Assembly (NCBI RefSeq): GCF_027492855.1
Contig: NZ_JAPUDY010000099.1
Span: 124,001-188,000, forward strand
Origin: Acidovorax sp.
GTDB lineage: Bacteria; Pseudomonadota; Gammaproteobacteria; Burkholderiales; Burkholderiaceae_C
DNA: 64,000 bases
Reading direction: 5' to 3'
Shown here: one piece after another, positions 37,681-49,180 of the stretch
Position numbering within the stretch: the stretch's first letter is position 1
Layout of the letters: every line of letters begins with the position of its first letter
Program-made: the position numbers and the translations under genes
Notes under the pieces: model-generated
Told to the model about the DNA's origin: nothing
Seen by the model: the letters and a program-made list of their open reading frames with translations, nothing else
Database searches by the model: none

Positions 37681-38475
37681 TCACATCAACGAGAAATCGC
37701 GGTCAAACTTCATCAGGTGCTGGCCGCCGTCGATCAGCAGCGTGGTGCCGGTGATCGAGCGGTTCTCCAGCGCAAACTTCACTGCGCTCGCCACGTCCTC
37801 AGCGGTGGACGAGCGGCCCAGCGGGCTCATGGCGTGTAACTGGGCAAACTTGTCGTCGCTGAGCATGTGGCTGGTGAGTGTGAGGCCCGGCGCCACGCCC
37901 ACCACGCGCACGCGCGGCGCGAGTGCCAGGGCCAGCATGGTGCCAGCGGCTTCCAGCGCGGCCTTGGAGAGCGTGTAGCTCAGAAAATCGGGGTTCTGGT
38001 TCCAGAGCTTCTGGTCCAGCAGGTTGACCACGGCGCCCTGCGCGTCGGCCTCGCCCTGTGCGGCGCGGCTGGCCACATGCTGGTGCAGCGCCTGGGCCAG
38101 CAGCACGGGGGCGGCGGTGTTGCTGCGCAGGTGTTTTTCCAGCGCGGCAAAGCCGAAGGTCTCGGCGGTGTCGTGCTCGAACAGCGAGGCGCTGTTGACC
38201 ACCGCATCCACAGCGCCATAGTGCGCCACCACGCGGGGCAGCAGGGCACGCACGGCTGCTTCGTCTTCAAAATCTGCATCAAAATGAGCGCTGCCGCCTG
38301 TTAATAAAGCGCAAGCAGCTACTGTTTCGATAGCATCCTGCTCTGATGATCGGTAGTGCACGGCCACCTGCCAGCCGCCCGCCGCCAGCGCCAGCGCAAT
38401 GCTGCGGCCCAGGCGCTTGGCGGCGCCGGTTACCAGCACGGTGCGGGGGCGGGGTGGGTGCGAAGGGGTGGACAT
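37681..38475 (-). CDS. short-chain dehydrogenase/reductase (possible pteridine reductase, FolM-like)
   Basis: A 264-residue SDR. The cofactor motif TGAAKRLGRSIALALA (TGxxxRxG instead of the usual TGxxxGxG) is typical of pteridine reductases such as FolM/PTR1, and the catalytic tetrad includes YTLSK and VNSAS. It precedes folB, which supports a pterin role. A palindromic element lies in frame at residues about 48-66, encoding AIETVAACALLTGGSAHFD, in the region between strand 2 and helix 3. The ATG at 38475 is only 10 bases from the divergent methyltransferase ATG. Confidence 0.8.
   Translation of the reverse strand: MSTPSHPPRPRTVLVTGAAKRLGRSIALALAAGGWQVAVHYRSSEQDAIETVAACALLTGGSAHFDADFEDEAAVRALLPRVVAHYGAVDAVVNSASLFEHDTAETFGFAALEKHLRSNTAAPVLLAQALHQHVASRAAQGEADAQGAVVNLLDQKLWNQNPDFLSYTLSKAALEAAGTMLALALAPRVRVVGVAPGLTLTSHMLSDDKFAQLHAMSPLGRSSTAEDVASAVKFALENRSITGTTLLIDGGQHLMKFDRDFSLM
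38278..38335. repeat. palindromic element copy 7, inside the SDR gene
   Basis: On the minus strand it reads GCTATCGAAACAGTAGCTGC, TTGCGCTTTATTAACAGGCG and GCAGCGCTCATTTTGAT. It encodes AIETVAACALLTGGSAHFD in the SDR frame. The left arm is well preserved and the centre diverged. Confidence 0.75.
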
Positions 38476-38485
38476 GTGGGGGACA

Positions 38486-39604
38486 ATGCGGGCCGTGACC
38501 CAAAGACCCGACAGTTTAACGACCGCCCTGCACCAGCACATCACCCAGGCCATCGCCTCCGAGGGCGGCTGGCTGGGTTTTGACCGCTTCATGGCCCTGG
38601 CGCTCTACACCCCCGGCCTCGGCTACTACGCCAACGACTCCACCAAATTCGGCGCCATGCCCGAGTCCGGTAGCGATTTTGTGACCGCACCCGAGCTGAC
38701 TCCGCTGTTCGGCCAGACGCTGGCCGTGCAGGTGCGCGAGGCGCTGGCGCAGACCGGCACCGATGAGGTGTGGGAGTTTGGCGCGGGCTCCGGCGCGCTG
38801 GCGCTGCAGTTGCTCGATGCGCTGGGCGACCAGGTGCAGCGTTACACCATCGTCGATTTGTCGGGCAGCCTGCGCGCACGCCAGCAGGCCAAACTGGCGG
38901 CGCATGCGCACAAGCTGCGCTGGGTGGATGCGCTGCCCGCGCAATTCAGTGGCGTCGTGGTGGGCAACGAGGTGCTCGATGCCATGCCCGTGCAACTGCT
39001 GGCGCGCCACGGCGGCCAGCAAGGCGGTGTGTGGCATGAGCGCGGCGTGGTGGTGGATGGCGACGGCCGTTTTGCCTGGGCCGACCGCCCCACCGGCCTG
39101 CGCCCGCCCATCGACATCGAAGGCCCACAGGACTACCTGACCGAGATCCACGCCCAGGGCGAGGGCTTCGTCCGCATGCTGGCCGACCGGCTCACACGCG
39201 GCGCGGCCTTTTTGCTGGACTACGGCTTTGGCGAAAGCGAGTACTACCATCCCCAGCGCCACATGGGCACCGTGATGTGCCACCAGGGCCACCTGGCCGA
39301 TGGCGACCCGTTGGTGGCGGTGGGTTTGAAGGACATCACCGCCCACGTCAACTTCACCGCCATGGCGCTGGCAGCGCAGGACGCGGGCCTGCACGTGCTG
39401 GGCTACACCACCCAGGCACATTTCCTCATCAATTGCGGTTTGCTATTAAAAATGGAGCTGCTTGCGCAATCAGGTCGGGCGACAGCGGCCAAATTGATCA
39501 TGGAACACGAGATGGGCGAGCTGTTCAAGGTGCTCGCGCTGGGCGCGGGCGAGCCGTGGGAGCCGGTGGGCTTCAGCCACGGCGACCGCAGCCACCGGCT
39601 GTAG
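38486..39604 (+). CDS. MidA/NDUFAF7-like SAM-dependent methyltransferase
   Basis: A 372-residue class I methyltransferase with FDRFMALALYTPGLGYYAN near the N terminus, the SAM motif EFGAGSGALALQLLDAL, the acidic motif IVDLSGSLRARQ and the later NEVLDAMPVQLL and GLKDITAHVNFTAMALAAQDAGL. This matches the MidA/NDUFAF7 family, which in mitochondria methylates an Arg of complex I; bacterial roles are unclear. ATG 38486 with GGGGG upstream is chosen. A half copy of the palindromic element lies at residues 318-327. Confidence 0.87.
   Translation: MRAVTQRPDSLTTALHQHITQAIASEGGWLGFDRFMALALYTPGLGYYANDSTKFGAMPESGSDFVTAPELTPLFGQTLAVQVREALAQTGTDEVWEFGAGSGALALQLLDALGDQVQRYTIVDLSGSLRARQQAKLAAHAHKLRWVDALPAQFSGVVVGNEVLDAMPVQLLARHGGQQGGVWHERGVVVDGDGRFAWADRPTGLRPPIDIEGPQDYLTEIHAQGEGFVRMLADRLTRGAAFLLDYGFGESEYYHPQRHMGTVMCHQGHLADGDPLVAVGLKDITAHVNFTAMALAAQDAGLHVLGYTTQAHFLINCGLLLKMELLAQSGRATAAKLIMEHEMGELFKVLALGAGEPWEPVGFSHGDRSHRL
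39439..39468. repeat. palindromic element copy 8 (half copy), inside the MidA-like gene
   Basis: TTTGCTATTAAAAATGGAGCTGCTTGCGC matches the left half of the element, here encoding part of GLLLKMELLAQ. The right half has been lost or never arrived. The degree of similarity is modest. Confidence 0.5.
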
Positions 39605-39637
39605 CGCGCCCATTCAGACAATCAAATCAACCCATTC

Positions 39638-39690
39638 ACGCTGAGCTGGTCGAAGCGCCGAGCGAGGCGTCGACAGGCTCAGCCCGAACG
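39638..39690. repeat. REP-like inverted repeat between convergent genes
   Basis: GCTGAGCTGGTCGAAGCGCC at 39640-39659 faces GGCGTCGACAGGCTCAGC near 39666-39683, followed by CCGAACGG. This GGCTGAGCCTGTCGAAGC type is a widespread repeat of Proteobacteria, distinct from the element family above. It lies between the convergent methyltransferase and dgdA genes and may terminate both. Confidence 0.75.
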
Positions 39691-39722
39691 GGTTTGACGG
39701 GTCAAGCGCGAATCCGTATTAG

Positions 39723-41069
<1,347 letters not shown>

Positions 41070-41090
41070 TCACTCTAGGTACTTGCGCGG

Positions 41091-41145
41091 TTTCAGTAAA
41101 ACGAATAGTTTTCAAGGCTGAAATCAAAACGGTTGATATTTTGAT
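41091..41145. promoter_or_regulatory. dgdA-dgdR divergent control region with two dyads
   Basis: TTTCAG (41091-41096) mirrors CTGAAA (41118-41123), and ATCAAAA (41123-41129) mirrors TTTTGAT (41139-41145), the second covering the dgdR start codon. They are candidate binding sites for the LysR protein in the space between the divergent genes. I inferred them from symmetry alone. Confidence 0.45.
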
Positions 41146-42013
41146 CACTCCCACCCTCGACATCGACCTGCTGCGCAGCTTTGCCGCCGTGGCCCAGGGC
41201 GGCACCCTGGGCGCCGCCGCCGCGCGCGTGGGCCGCACACAGTCGGCGCTGAGCATGCAGATGCAGCGCCTGGAAAGCGCTTGCGGCCAAACCCTGCTGC
41301 ACCGCACGGGCCGGGGCGTGCGCCTGACCCACCAAGGCGAGCGCCTGCTGGTGCATGCCCGGCGCATCCTGCTGGACCACGACGAGGCGCTGGCCGACCT
41401 GGCGGGCACGGGCCTGGCGGGCGCGCTGGCCGTGGGCTGCCCCGACGACTACGCCGCCGCGTTCTTGCCGCACCTGCTGCGCGGCTTTGCGCGGCTGCAT
41501 CCGCTGGCGCGGGTGGACGTGGTCTGCGCCAGCACCCCGCGCCTGCGCGAGCGGCTGGCCACACGCGCACTCGACGTGGCCCTGGTGTCCGCCCCTTGGG
41601 GCGACGCGCCCGAGCCCGGCACGCTGCCTGCGCTGCGGCGCGAGCCGCTGGTGTGGGTGGCCAGCCCCGGCGTGGACCCGCGCGATTGGGAGCCGCTGCC
41701 CCTGGCCCTGTCCGACCCCGACGTGATCGACCACCGGGCCGCGCGCGAGAGCCTGGACGCGCAGGGCCGCCGCTACCGCGTGGCCTACGCCAGCGGCAGC
41801 CTCACCGGGCTGGTGGCGGTGGTGCGCTCAGGCTCGGCCGTGGCCGTGCTCACACGCTGCGCGGTGCCGCCCGACCTGCAGGTGCTCGCGCCCGACGCGG
41901 GCCTGCCCGAGTTGCCGATGCTGGCCATCGGCCTCGCATTCGCAGGCGGCCAGCCCACGCCGCTGGCCGCAGCGCTTGCCGAGCATGTGCGTGACATGCT
42001 TCCATCTTTGTGA
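41141..42013 (+). CDS. dgdR: LysR regulator of dialkylglycine decarboxylase
   Basis: A 290-residue LysR protein: DIDLLRSFAAVAQGGTLGAAAARVGRTQSALSMQMQRLES is the winged helix, followed by an effector domain that starts GALAVGCPDDYAAAFLPHLLRGFAR. It begins at TTG 41141 within an operator-like dyad, and no nearer ATG fits. In B. cepacia DgdR represses dgdA and is released by 2-methylalanine, and the same divergent arrangement is seen here. The gene ends in a palindromic element. Confidence 0.78.
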   Translation: MITPTLDIDLLRSFAAVAQGGTLGAAAARVGRTQSALSMQMQRLESACGQTLLHRTGRGVRLTHQGERLLVHARRILLDHDEALADLAGTGLAGALAVGCPDDYAAAFLPHLLRGFARLHPLARVDVVCASTPRLRERLATRALDVALVSAPWGDAPEPGTLPALRREPLVWVASPGVDPRDWEPLPLALSDPDVIDHRAARESLDAQGRRYRVAYASGSLTGLVAVVRSGSAVAVLTRCAVPPDLQVLAPDAGLPELPMLAIGLAFAGGQPTPLAAALAEHVRDMLPSL

Positions 42014-42072
42014 TTACTATCAAAAACATAGCGTATTGCGCTTGATGGATAAGCGCTAGAGGGCATTTTCTT
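42014..42072. repeat. palindromic element copy 9 (3' of dgdR)
   Basis: TTACTATCAAAAACATAGCG runs into TATTGCGCTTGATGGATAAG and CGCTAGAGGGCATTTTC. It begins right after the dgdR stop and is a diverged copy. Confidence 0.75.
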
Positions 42073-42117
42073 GGAAACTCTGCGAGGCGCATCTGCGCCC
42101 CGCAGGTGCCAGCCCCT

Positions 42118-42183
42118 ACACTCGGCGCACCATGATCCTAGAAACCGCCATGCACCCGCCAGCACCACACTCGGCGCACCATG
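42118..42183 (+). repeat. 17-base direct repeat upstream of the DUF2905 gene
   Basis: ACACTCGGCGCACCATG occurs at 42118-42134 and again at 42167-42183, 49 bases apart, each ending in ATG. A 50-residue frame (42132-42284, start MILETAMH) begins in the first copy, and its stop lies just before the DUF2905 start. It may be a small leader peptide or chance; no family is recognised. Confidence 0.5.
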
Positions 42184-42285
42184 CGGCGTTGCTCGTCCTT
42201 GTGGGCATGAGCCCGCTGCATCGTCGCGCCTTGCCTGGCACGTCGATCGCGGCGCTGGCGGGCGCATCCAACGGCGGCGTCTAGG

Positions 42286-42480
42286 ATGATCCGCTGGTTT
42301 CTTGTCATCTTCCTGGCCCTGATGCTGCTGAGCTGGCTGCAGCCGTTGCTGCGGCGCCTGGGGTTTGGCCGGTTGCCGGGGGACCTGCGTTTTCGCTGGC
42401 TGGGCCGGGACTGGGATGTGCCGCTGGCATCCACGCTGCTCTTGAGCTTTGTGGTCAGCCTGCTCGTGAAGTGGCTGTGA
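42286..42480 (+). CDS. DUF2905 small membrane protein
   Basis: A 64-residue protein with one hydrophobic helix at each end: MIRWFLVIFLALMLLSWLQPLL and LASTLLLSFVVSLLVKWL, separated by a charged loop with the conserved LGFGRLPGDLRFRW. This matches the DUF2905 family, which is widespread and uncharacterised. It converges on otsA with 27 bases between the stops. Confidence 0.8.
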   Translation: MIRWFLVIFLALMLLSWLQPLLRRLGFGRLPGDLRFRWLGRDWDVPLASTLLLSFVVSLLVKWL

Positions 42481-42507
42481 TGCGGGCCGGTGCTCAGCCG
42501 CCTGCCG

Positions 42508-43887
<1,380 letters not shown>

Positions 43888-43936
43888 TGTTCGATGGTTC
43901 CTTCGACAAAAGAGGCGCGGCCCGGCGGGAGTCGCG

Positions 43937-45742
43937 TCATATGACGCTGTCCCAGGGCCGCGAGAGGCGCACGGCGGCGTTGATCACGCCCACCATGGAG
44001 TAGGTTTGCGGGAAGTTGCCCCACATCTCGCCCGTGGCGGCATGGGTGTCTTCGGACAGCAGCCCCAGCGGGTTGCGTGCAGCCAGCATGGTTTCAAAAA
44101 TCTCGCGGGCCTCGGCCTTGCGGCCGATGCGTGCGAGCGCGTCGATGCGCCAGAAGGTGCAGATGTTGAAGGCCGTCTCGGGCTTGCCGAAGTCGTCGGC
44201 GGCTTCGTAGCGGCGCATATAGGGGCCGTCGCAGAGGCTTTTTTCCATGGCCTCCACCGTGCTCACGAAGCGCGGGTCTTTGGGGTCGATCATGCCCACC
44301 TCGGCCATCAGCAGCACGCTCGCATCGAGCTCGTTGCCGCCAAAGCTCTCGGCAAAGGCCTGGCGGGATTCGCTCCACGACTTTTCGAGAATCTCGGCGC
44401 GCATGCGGTCGGCATGGCCGCCCCAGTAGGCCGCGCGGTCGGCCAGTTGCAGAGCGGCTGCGATCTTGGCCAGCCGGTCGCAGGCGGCCCAGCTCATGAG
44501 CGCGGACGAGGTGTGCACCCGGGCACGCGTGCGCAGCTCCCACATGCCAGCGTCGGGCTGGCCATATACGCGCACCGCGTTTTCGCCCACCCGCTCCAGC
44601 CGCATGAATTCGGCCTGGCCTGCGCGGTGCAGCAATCGGTGGTCGTGAAAGGCCTGCGCCGCGCCCAGCACGATGTTGCCGTACACGTCGTGCTGAAAAT
44701 GCTCTGCCGCCTGGTTGCCCACGCGCACAGGCCCCATGCCTCGGTAGCCTGCGAGCTGCGGCACAAAGGACTCGGGCAGGTCTTTCTCCAGCCCGATGCC
44801 GTACAGCGGCTGGATGTGGCCGTCGCCGCCTTCCTCCACCACGTTGGCAAGCCAGCGCAGGTAGTCCTCCATGGTGCCCACTTCGGAGATGCTGTTGAGC
44901 GCACGCACCACAAAAAACGCATCGCGCAGCCAGCAGTAGCGGTAGTCCCAGTTGCGGCCGCTGTTCGCGGATTCGGGGATGCTGGTGGTCATGGCCGCGA
45001 CGATCGCGCCTGTGTCCTCGTACAGCGACAGCTTGAGTGTGATGGCTGCGCGGATCACCGCGTCCTGCCAGTCCAGCGGCACGGCCAGGGCGCGGCTCCA
45101 GTTGCGCCAGTAGTGGGTGGTCTCCTGCTCGAACAGGCGCGCGGTGTCGGCGATGCCTTCGGTCAGGGTTTCGTCGGCGCCGAGCAGAAAGTTGTGTTCG
45201 CGCGTGAGCACGAACGACTGGCCCGAGAGCACGTGGGACACCGGTGCATCGGTGGACAGGCGCAGCGTCATGCCCTCGCCCACGTAGCGGATGTGGTTGC
45301 TGCCGCGCGTGATGTGCGGCGTGGTCTGCCCCCAGTCGTAGCGCACCTTGAGCGCCACGCGGATGCGCGGGGCGCCTTCGATGGGGCGCACGCGGCGCAC
45401 CAGCGTCATGGGCCGAAAGAAGCGGGAGCGGCTGTGAAAGCGGGGCGCGAAGTCGGTGATCTCCACGCCATGTCCCGCCTTGTCGAACAACTGCGTGCGC
45501 AGGATGGCGGTGTTGGGCTCGTACCACTGGTGGGCCGAAGCCAGGTCTTCGATCTCGATCGCGAAATGGCTGCCTTCATCGCCCGGCTGCAGCAGGGCGT
45601 TGAACACCGGGTCGCCATCAAAGCGTGGCAGGCAGCACCAGACCATGCGGGCCTGGTTGTCGATCAGCGCGCTGATGGCGCAATTGCCGATCATTCCGAG
45701 GTTGAGCGAGCCCGCTTGCGGCTCGTTGGCGGCAGTGTTCAT
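43937..45742 (-). CDS. glycoside hydrolase family 15 protein (glucoamylase/trehalase-like)
   Basis: A 601-residue protein with a cytoplasmic GH15 fold. The N-terminal part starts NLGMIGNCAISALIDNQARMVWCCLPRFDGDPVF; the catalytic (alpha/alpha)6 barrel includes RNWDYRYCWLRDAFF, GIGLEKDLPE, YGQPDAGMWELR and the C-terminal GLLSEDTHAATGEMWGNFPQTYSM. Its start overlaps the otsB stop (ATGA) and otsA follows 49 bases on, so it belongs to trehalose metabolism. Members in such operons are thought to be trehalases or to break down malto-oligosaccharides; the activity is unproven here. Confidence 0.9.
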   Translation of the reverse strand: MNTAANEPQAGSLNLGMIGNCAISALIDNQARMVWCCLPRFDGDPVFNALLQPGDEGSHFAIEIEDLASAHQWYEPNTAILRTQLFDKAGHGVEITDFAPRFHSRSRFFRPMTLVRRVRPIEGAPRIRVALKVRYDWGQTTPHITRGSNHIRYVGEGMTLRLSTDAPVSHVLSGQSFVLTREHNFLLGADETLTEGIADTARLFEQETTHYWRNWSRALAVPLDWQDAVIRAAITLKLSLYEDTGAIVAAMTTSIPESANSGRNWDYRYCWLRDAFFVVRALNSISEVGTMEDYLRWLANVVEEGGDGHIQPLYGIGLEKDLPESFVPQLAGYRGMGPVRVGNQAAEHFQHDVYGNIVLGAAQAFHDHRLLHRAGQAEFMRLERVGENAVRVYGQPDAGMWELRTRARVHTSSALMSWAACDRLAKIAAALQLADRAAYWGGHADRMRAEILEKSWSESRQAFAESFGGNELDASVLLMAEVGMIDPKDPRFVSTVEAMEKSLCDGPYMRRYEAADDFGKPETAFNICTFWRIDALARIGRKAEAREIFETMLAARNPLGLLSEDTHAATGEMWGNFPQTYSMVGVINAAVRLSRPWDSVI

Positions 45743-46476
45743 CGTTCGCGTTCCCGGTGGGTTCGTGCAGCGGACAGCCAGCCGCGCAGGGCGGCGGGCG
45801 TCATGCACCGGTGTTGTGCCAGTGTTGGGCCTTCGCCCACCTTGATGCCCCAGCCGCCCAGGGCCAGCACGGCGGCAAAACCTGCCTCGTCGGTGACGTC
45901 GTCACCCACAAAGACCGGAATGCGGCCCGCAAAGGGTGGTTGCGTCATGAAGTCCTTGATGGCCTGGCCTTTGTGGACGCCGCGTGGCTTCACTTCGAAA
46001 ACACATTTCCCGCGCAGCAGCTCCACGCCATCCATGCCTTGCATGGCGCGCTCGATCGTTTCGAGGCAAAGGGCTTGCAGGTGCTGGGCCTGCCGGTAGT
46101 GCAGGGCGATGCTGGCGCGCTTGGTTTCTATCAGCAGCTCAGGGTGCTGCATGGCCAGGCCATTGACGGCCGCAAGCACATGGGACAGATCGGGCGGCGG
46201 CGTGGCGGGAAGAGAGGTGTCCGACAGGCGGTACTGGGCGCCATGTTCGCTGGCCAGTGGCAGGCGCAGGGGGGCGAGAAAACCGTCGATGTCGGACTCG
46301 GGGCGGCCTGTCACGATGGCCAGTGCGCCACCCAGGTGGGTGTGCAAGGCCAGCAAGGTCGGGACCAATCCAGACGCCACGCGCACTGCCTCTGGGCGCG
46401 GCGCCAGCTCGGTGAGCGTACCGTCGAAATCGAGAAAGAGTGCGTTGGCAGTTGTCAGTGTCGGGAGCAGCTGCAT
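45739..46476 (-). CDS. otsB: trehalose-6-phosphate phosphatase OtsB
   Basis: A 245-residue HAD phosphatase with FLDFDGTLTELAP (nucleophile Asp and acid Asp), VTGRPESDIDGFL, the Lys in EVKPRGVHKGQAI, and VGDDVTDEAGFAAV. It removes the phosphate from trehalose-6-phosphate. It is first in the otsB-GH15-otsA operon, and its stop overlaps the GH15 start by four bases. ATG 46476 is used. Confidence 0.94.
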   Translation of the reverse strand: MQLLPTLTTANALFLDFDGTLTELAPRPEAVRVASGLVPTLLALHTHLGGALAIVTGRPESDIDGFLAPLRLPLASEHGAQYRLSDTSLPATPPPDLSHVLAAVNGLAMQHPELLIETKRASIALHYRQAQHLQALCLETIERAMQGMDGVELLRGKCVFEVKPRGVHKGQAIKDFMTQPPFAGRIPVFVGDDVTDEAGFAAVLALGGWGIKVGEGPTLAQHRCMTPAALRGWLSAARTHRERER

Positions 46477-46633
46477 AGCCCTCGACCTTAGCAGATGCCA
46501 TTTTGTTGACCCATGCGGAAGGATGTTGGGATGCTGGTATTCGGGCGCGCACGGCTTGAAAAGTTGCGCCTTGGCCGCACTGTGTAAAAACTATTCGCAC
46601 TTCTTTCACCGTTGTCATCCAGCGGCCCGCCCT

Positions 46634-47068
46634 ATGACCGAAGCCCTGCACATCGTCTGCCCCCACTGCCACACCACCAACCGCGTGCGCGCGGCAGATC
46701 TGGCCAGCGCGCCGGATTGCGGCAAGTGCCACCAGCCGCTTTTTGTGGGTGCGCCGCTGGAGCTGGACGCGCAATCGTTCGAGCGCCATGTGGGGCGCAG
46801 CCACATCCCCGTGCTGGTGGACTTTTGGGCGCCCTGGTGCGGCCCTTGTCGCCAGATGGCACCTGCGTTCGCTCAGGCCGCGCGCGAGCTGGAACCGCAG
46901 GTGCGCCTGGCCAAGCTCAACACCGAAGACCACCCGTCGATTGCGGGGCAGTTCGCGATCCGCAGCATCCCCACCATGGTTCTTTTCAAAGAGGGGCGCG
47001 AGGTGGCGCGCGTCTCAGGCGCCCTGGGTGCGGCAGACATCGTGCGCTGGGTGCGCACAGCGGGTTAA
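46634..47068 (+). CDS. trxC: thioredoxin 2 (TrxC)
   Basis: A 144-residue thioredoxin with an N-terminal zinc ribbon, CPHC...CGKC, and the active site WAPWCGPCRQMAP, both diagnostic of TrxC. It reduces disulfides under oxidative stress; the zinc finger modulates activity. ATG 46634 is chosen because the frame upstream adds unmatched residues. The gene ends five bases from the convergent DoxX gene. Confidence 0.93.
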   Translation: MTEALHIVCPHCHTTNRVRAADLASAPDCGKCHQPLFVGAPLELDAQSFERHVGRSHIPVLVDFWAPWCGPCRQMAPAFAQAARELEPQVRLAKLNTEDHPSIAGQFAIRSIPTMVLFKEGREVARVSGALGAADIVRWVRTAG

Positions 47069-47073
47069 GAAGA

Positions 47074-47550
47074 TCAGCGAATCCCCAGTGCCTGGTCCAG
47101 CGACACCTTGCCCGCACCACGCCCCACCAGGTACAGCGCCAACCCTGCCCAAGACAAGTGGGTGGGCCAGGCGTCGGGGTACACAAACACCTGGATGACC
47201 AGCGTCATGCCCAGCAGCGCCAGGGCCGAAAGGCGCGTGAAAAGGCCCAGCACCAGCAGGATGGGAAACACATGTTCGGCCACCGTGGCGAGCTGCGCCG
47301 CCAATTCGGGCGGCAACACGGGCAGCTTGTATTCCTCGCGGAACAGCATGTAGGCACTGTCGGACACGGTGAACCAGCCATCAACCTTGGTGCGCGCCGA
47401 CAACCAAAAAATCCCGGCCAACGCCACGCGGTTCACCAGCGCCAGCAGGCTGTGCGGGGTGAGCCAGGCGGCGCCATCGGCCAGCCGCGCCAGCAGTGCT
47501 CGTGGGCCTGTAGATGGGGATTTGGTGGCAAGGGCGGTGGTGGTGTTCAT
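47074..47550 (-). CDS. bufD: DoxX-family protein of the bufferin operon (BufD)
   Basis: A 158-residue protein with four helices, starting LLALVNRVALAGIFWLSARTKVDGWFTV and ending LVIQVFVYPDAWPTHLSWAGLALYLVGRG. It overlaps the DUF2063 gene by four bases (47547-47550) and is the last gene of the four-gene bufA-bufB-bufC-bufD operon. In bufferin loci this position is often taken by a DoxX protein of unknown role; export or redox support is a guess. ATG 47550 is used. Confidence 0.85.
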   Translation of the reverse strand: MNTTTALATKSPSTGPRALLARLADGAAWLTPHSLLALVNRVALAGIFWLSARTKVDGWFTVSDSAYMLFREEYKLPVLPPELAAQLATVAEHVFPILLVLGLFTRLSALALLGMTLVIQVFVYPDAWPTHLSWAGLALYLVGRGAGKVSLDQALGIR

Positions 47551-48329
47551 GGGGCCTCCGGGGGCAAGGTAGTGGGTTGGGCGTGCGTCAGTGCGCCTGC
47601 ATCCAGCAGGCTGGCAAGCAGCGCGGAGAAATCGGTGGCCGGGTCGGTGGCCAGGGCGTGGGTGGCGGCCGCCTCCAGCGGCTGACGGGTCGCGCAGGCG
47701 TCCAGAAACGCGCAGCCAGCGCGCGAGAGCGGGCGCCATACCACGGCGGCCTCGGGCCGGGTGAGCAGGCCGCCGTCGCCCGTCCAGGGAAGTGTGTCGG
47801 CCATGCCAAGGCCATCGCGGTGGCGTTGCCACAGTGCATAGGCTGGGTGGTCGTCGCACCAGGACCAGCGCGCGGCGGGGTGGGGGTGCAGGTGCAGCGT
47901 TGCCCAGGCCTCTGGCGGCTGCTGCGCCCACCAGATGCGGTCCACGGCGTGGGCATCGGCGGCCAGGTGGCACTCGGTCCAGCAGCGGTCCAGCCGGGCC
48001 ACGGCGGCGAGGTAGGGTAGATCGGCTGCGGGTTCAAAGTGCTGTAAAAAATCACCAAAATCAGCGCCGTAGTCCACCAGCAAGCCATCGTGGGGTGGCT
48101 GTGCACGGGCGTACACGGCCGCTGCGGCGCGAAACCAGTCCTCGCCCACCAGTTGGCACACCGTGGGGTAGCTGGCCTGCAGGGCGTCGATACAGCCCTT
48201 GAGTACCGTGTTGCGGTACACCGCAAAGCCGGGCTGGTCGGCCAGGGCTGCGAGCCAGGGGGCGGGCGGCGTGTGGCCGGCGTGCAGCAACTCGGCCGAG
48301 AAGCCGTCCTGAAATTCGCTCAGGCGCAT
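47547..48329 (-). CDS. bufC: DUF2063 partner of MNIO enzyme (BufC)
   Basis: A 260-residue protein whose first half, [86 protein letters not shown], matches DUF2063, annotated as a putative DNA-binding domain. In bufferin systems it acts as the partner that brings the precursor to the DUF692 enzyme. It overlaps bufB by ten bases and bufD by four. DNA binding is doubtful. Confidence 0.88.
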   Translation of the reverse strand: MRLSEFQDGFSAELLHAGHTPPAPWLAALADQPGFAVYRNTVLKGCIDALQASYPTVCQLVGEDWFRAAAAVYARAQPPHDGLLVDYGADFGDFLQHFEPAADLPYLAAVARLDRCWTECHLAADAHAVDRIWWAQQPPEAWATLHLHPHPAARWSWCDDHPAYALWQRHRDGLGMADTLPWTGDGGLLTRPEAAVVWRPLSRAGCAFLDACATRQPLEAAATHALATDPATDFSALLASLLDAGALTHAQPTTLPPEAP

Positions 48330-49174
48330 GGAGCGGCCTCCTTGGCCTCTGCTGCCGTGAGCGCGTGGTGCGCCTGGTTGCGTTCGTCCAGCAGTTCGCT
48401 GAAGTCGGGCAGGTTGTCGTCGCGCTCGATGAGGGTGGGGACGGGGCCGGTGTGTGCGATCACGTGCTCGTACAGCGCCCACACGGCGGGCGCCACCGGG
48501 GCGTCGTGGCTGTCGATAAGCAAGGCGTTGCCGTGAACCGGGTCGGCGTGGTGGCCCGCGAGGTGGATTTCGGCCACGGCGTGCAGGGGAAAGGCATCCA
48601 GGTAAGCCGGTGCACTGAAGCCCAGGTTGTTCGCGCTGACATGCACGTTGTTCACGTCCAGCAGCAGGGCGCAGCCGGTGCGGCGCACCAGCTCGGCCAG
48701 AAACTCGGTTTCGGCCCAGTCGTGGCCGTCGATGCGCAGGTAGTGCGTGGGGTTTTCGATGGCGATGGGGCGCTGCAGCGCATCCTGCGTGCGGCCGATG
48801 TTGCTGGCGATGCGCTGCAGCGCCGCCTGCGTGCGCGGAAACGGCAGCAAATCGGGCAGATACTGCCCACGCCAGGTGGACCAGGCGAGGTGCTCGGAGA
48901 TGATGGCGGGCTCCACACGCCGCGCCAGGCTTGCCAGGCGGGCCAGGTGGGCTTCGTCGGGCGGCGCATCGGCCGCGAGGGACAGCGACACGCCGTGCAG
49001 CGCCACGGGGTGGCGTGCGCGGATGGCGTCCAGCCAGGCCAGGCGCGGGCCGCCAGCGGCCAGGTAGTTTTCAGGGTGCACCTCCCACCACAGGCCGGGG
49101 GCGGCGCAATGCAGCGCATCGCTGTAGTGCTGGGGCTTGAGGCCCAGACCGGCGGTGAGGAGGGGCAAGGTCAT
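48320..49174 (-). CDS. bufB: DUF692 multinuclear non-haem iron oxidative enzyme (BufB)
   Basis: A 284-residue MNIO (DUF692) protein. Metal-binding residues sit in [55 protein letters not shown] and [12 protein letters not shown] enzymes use two or three iron ions and oxygen to modify Cys in peptides. In Caulobacter bufferins the modification yields 5-thiooxazoles that bind copper. The gene follows bufA by six bases and overlaps bufC by ten, so expression is linked. The metal content and chemistry are inferred from the family. Confidence 0.9.
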   Translation of the reverse strand: MTLPLLTAGLGLKPQHYSDALHCAAPGLWWEVHPENYLAAGGPRLAWLDAIRARHPVALHGVSLSLAADAPPDEAHLARLASLARRVEPAIISEHLAWSTWRGQYLPDLLPFPRTQAALQRIASNIGRTQDALQRPIAIENPTHYLRIDGHDWAETEFLAELVRRTGCALLLDVNNVHVSANNLGFSAPAYLDAFPLHAVAEIHLAGHHADPVHGNALLIDSHDAPVAPAVWALYEHVIAHTGPVPTLIERDDNLPDFSELLDERNQAHHALTAAEAKEAAPCA

Positions 49175-49180
49175 CGCGGC

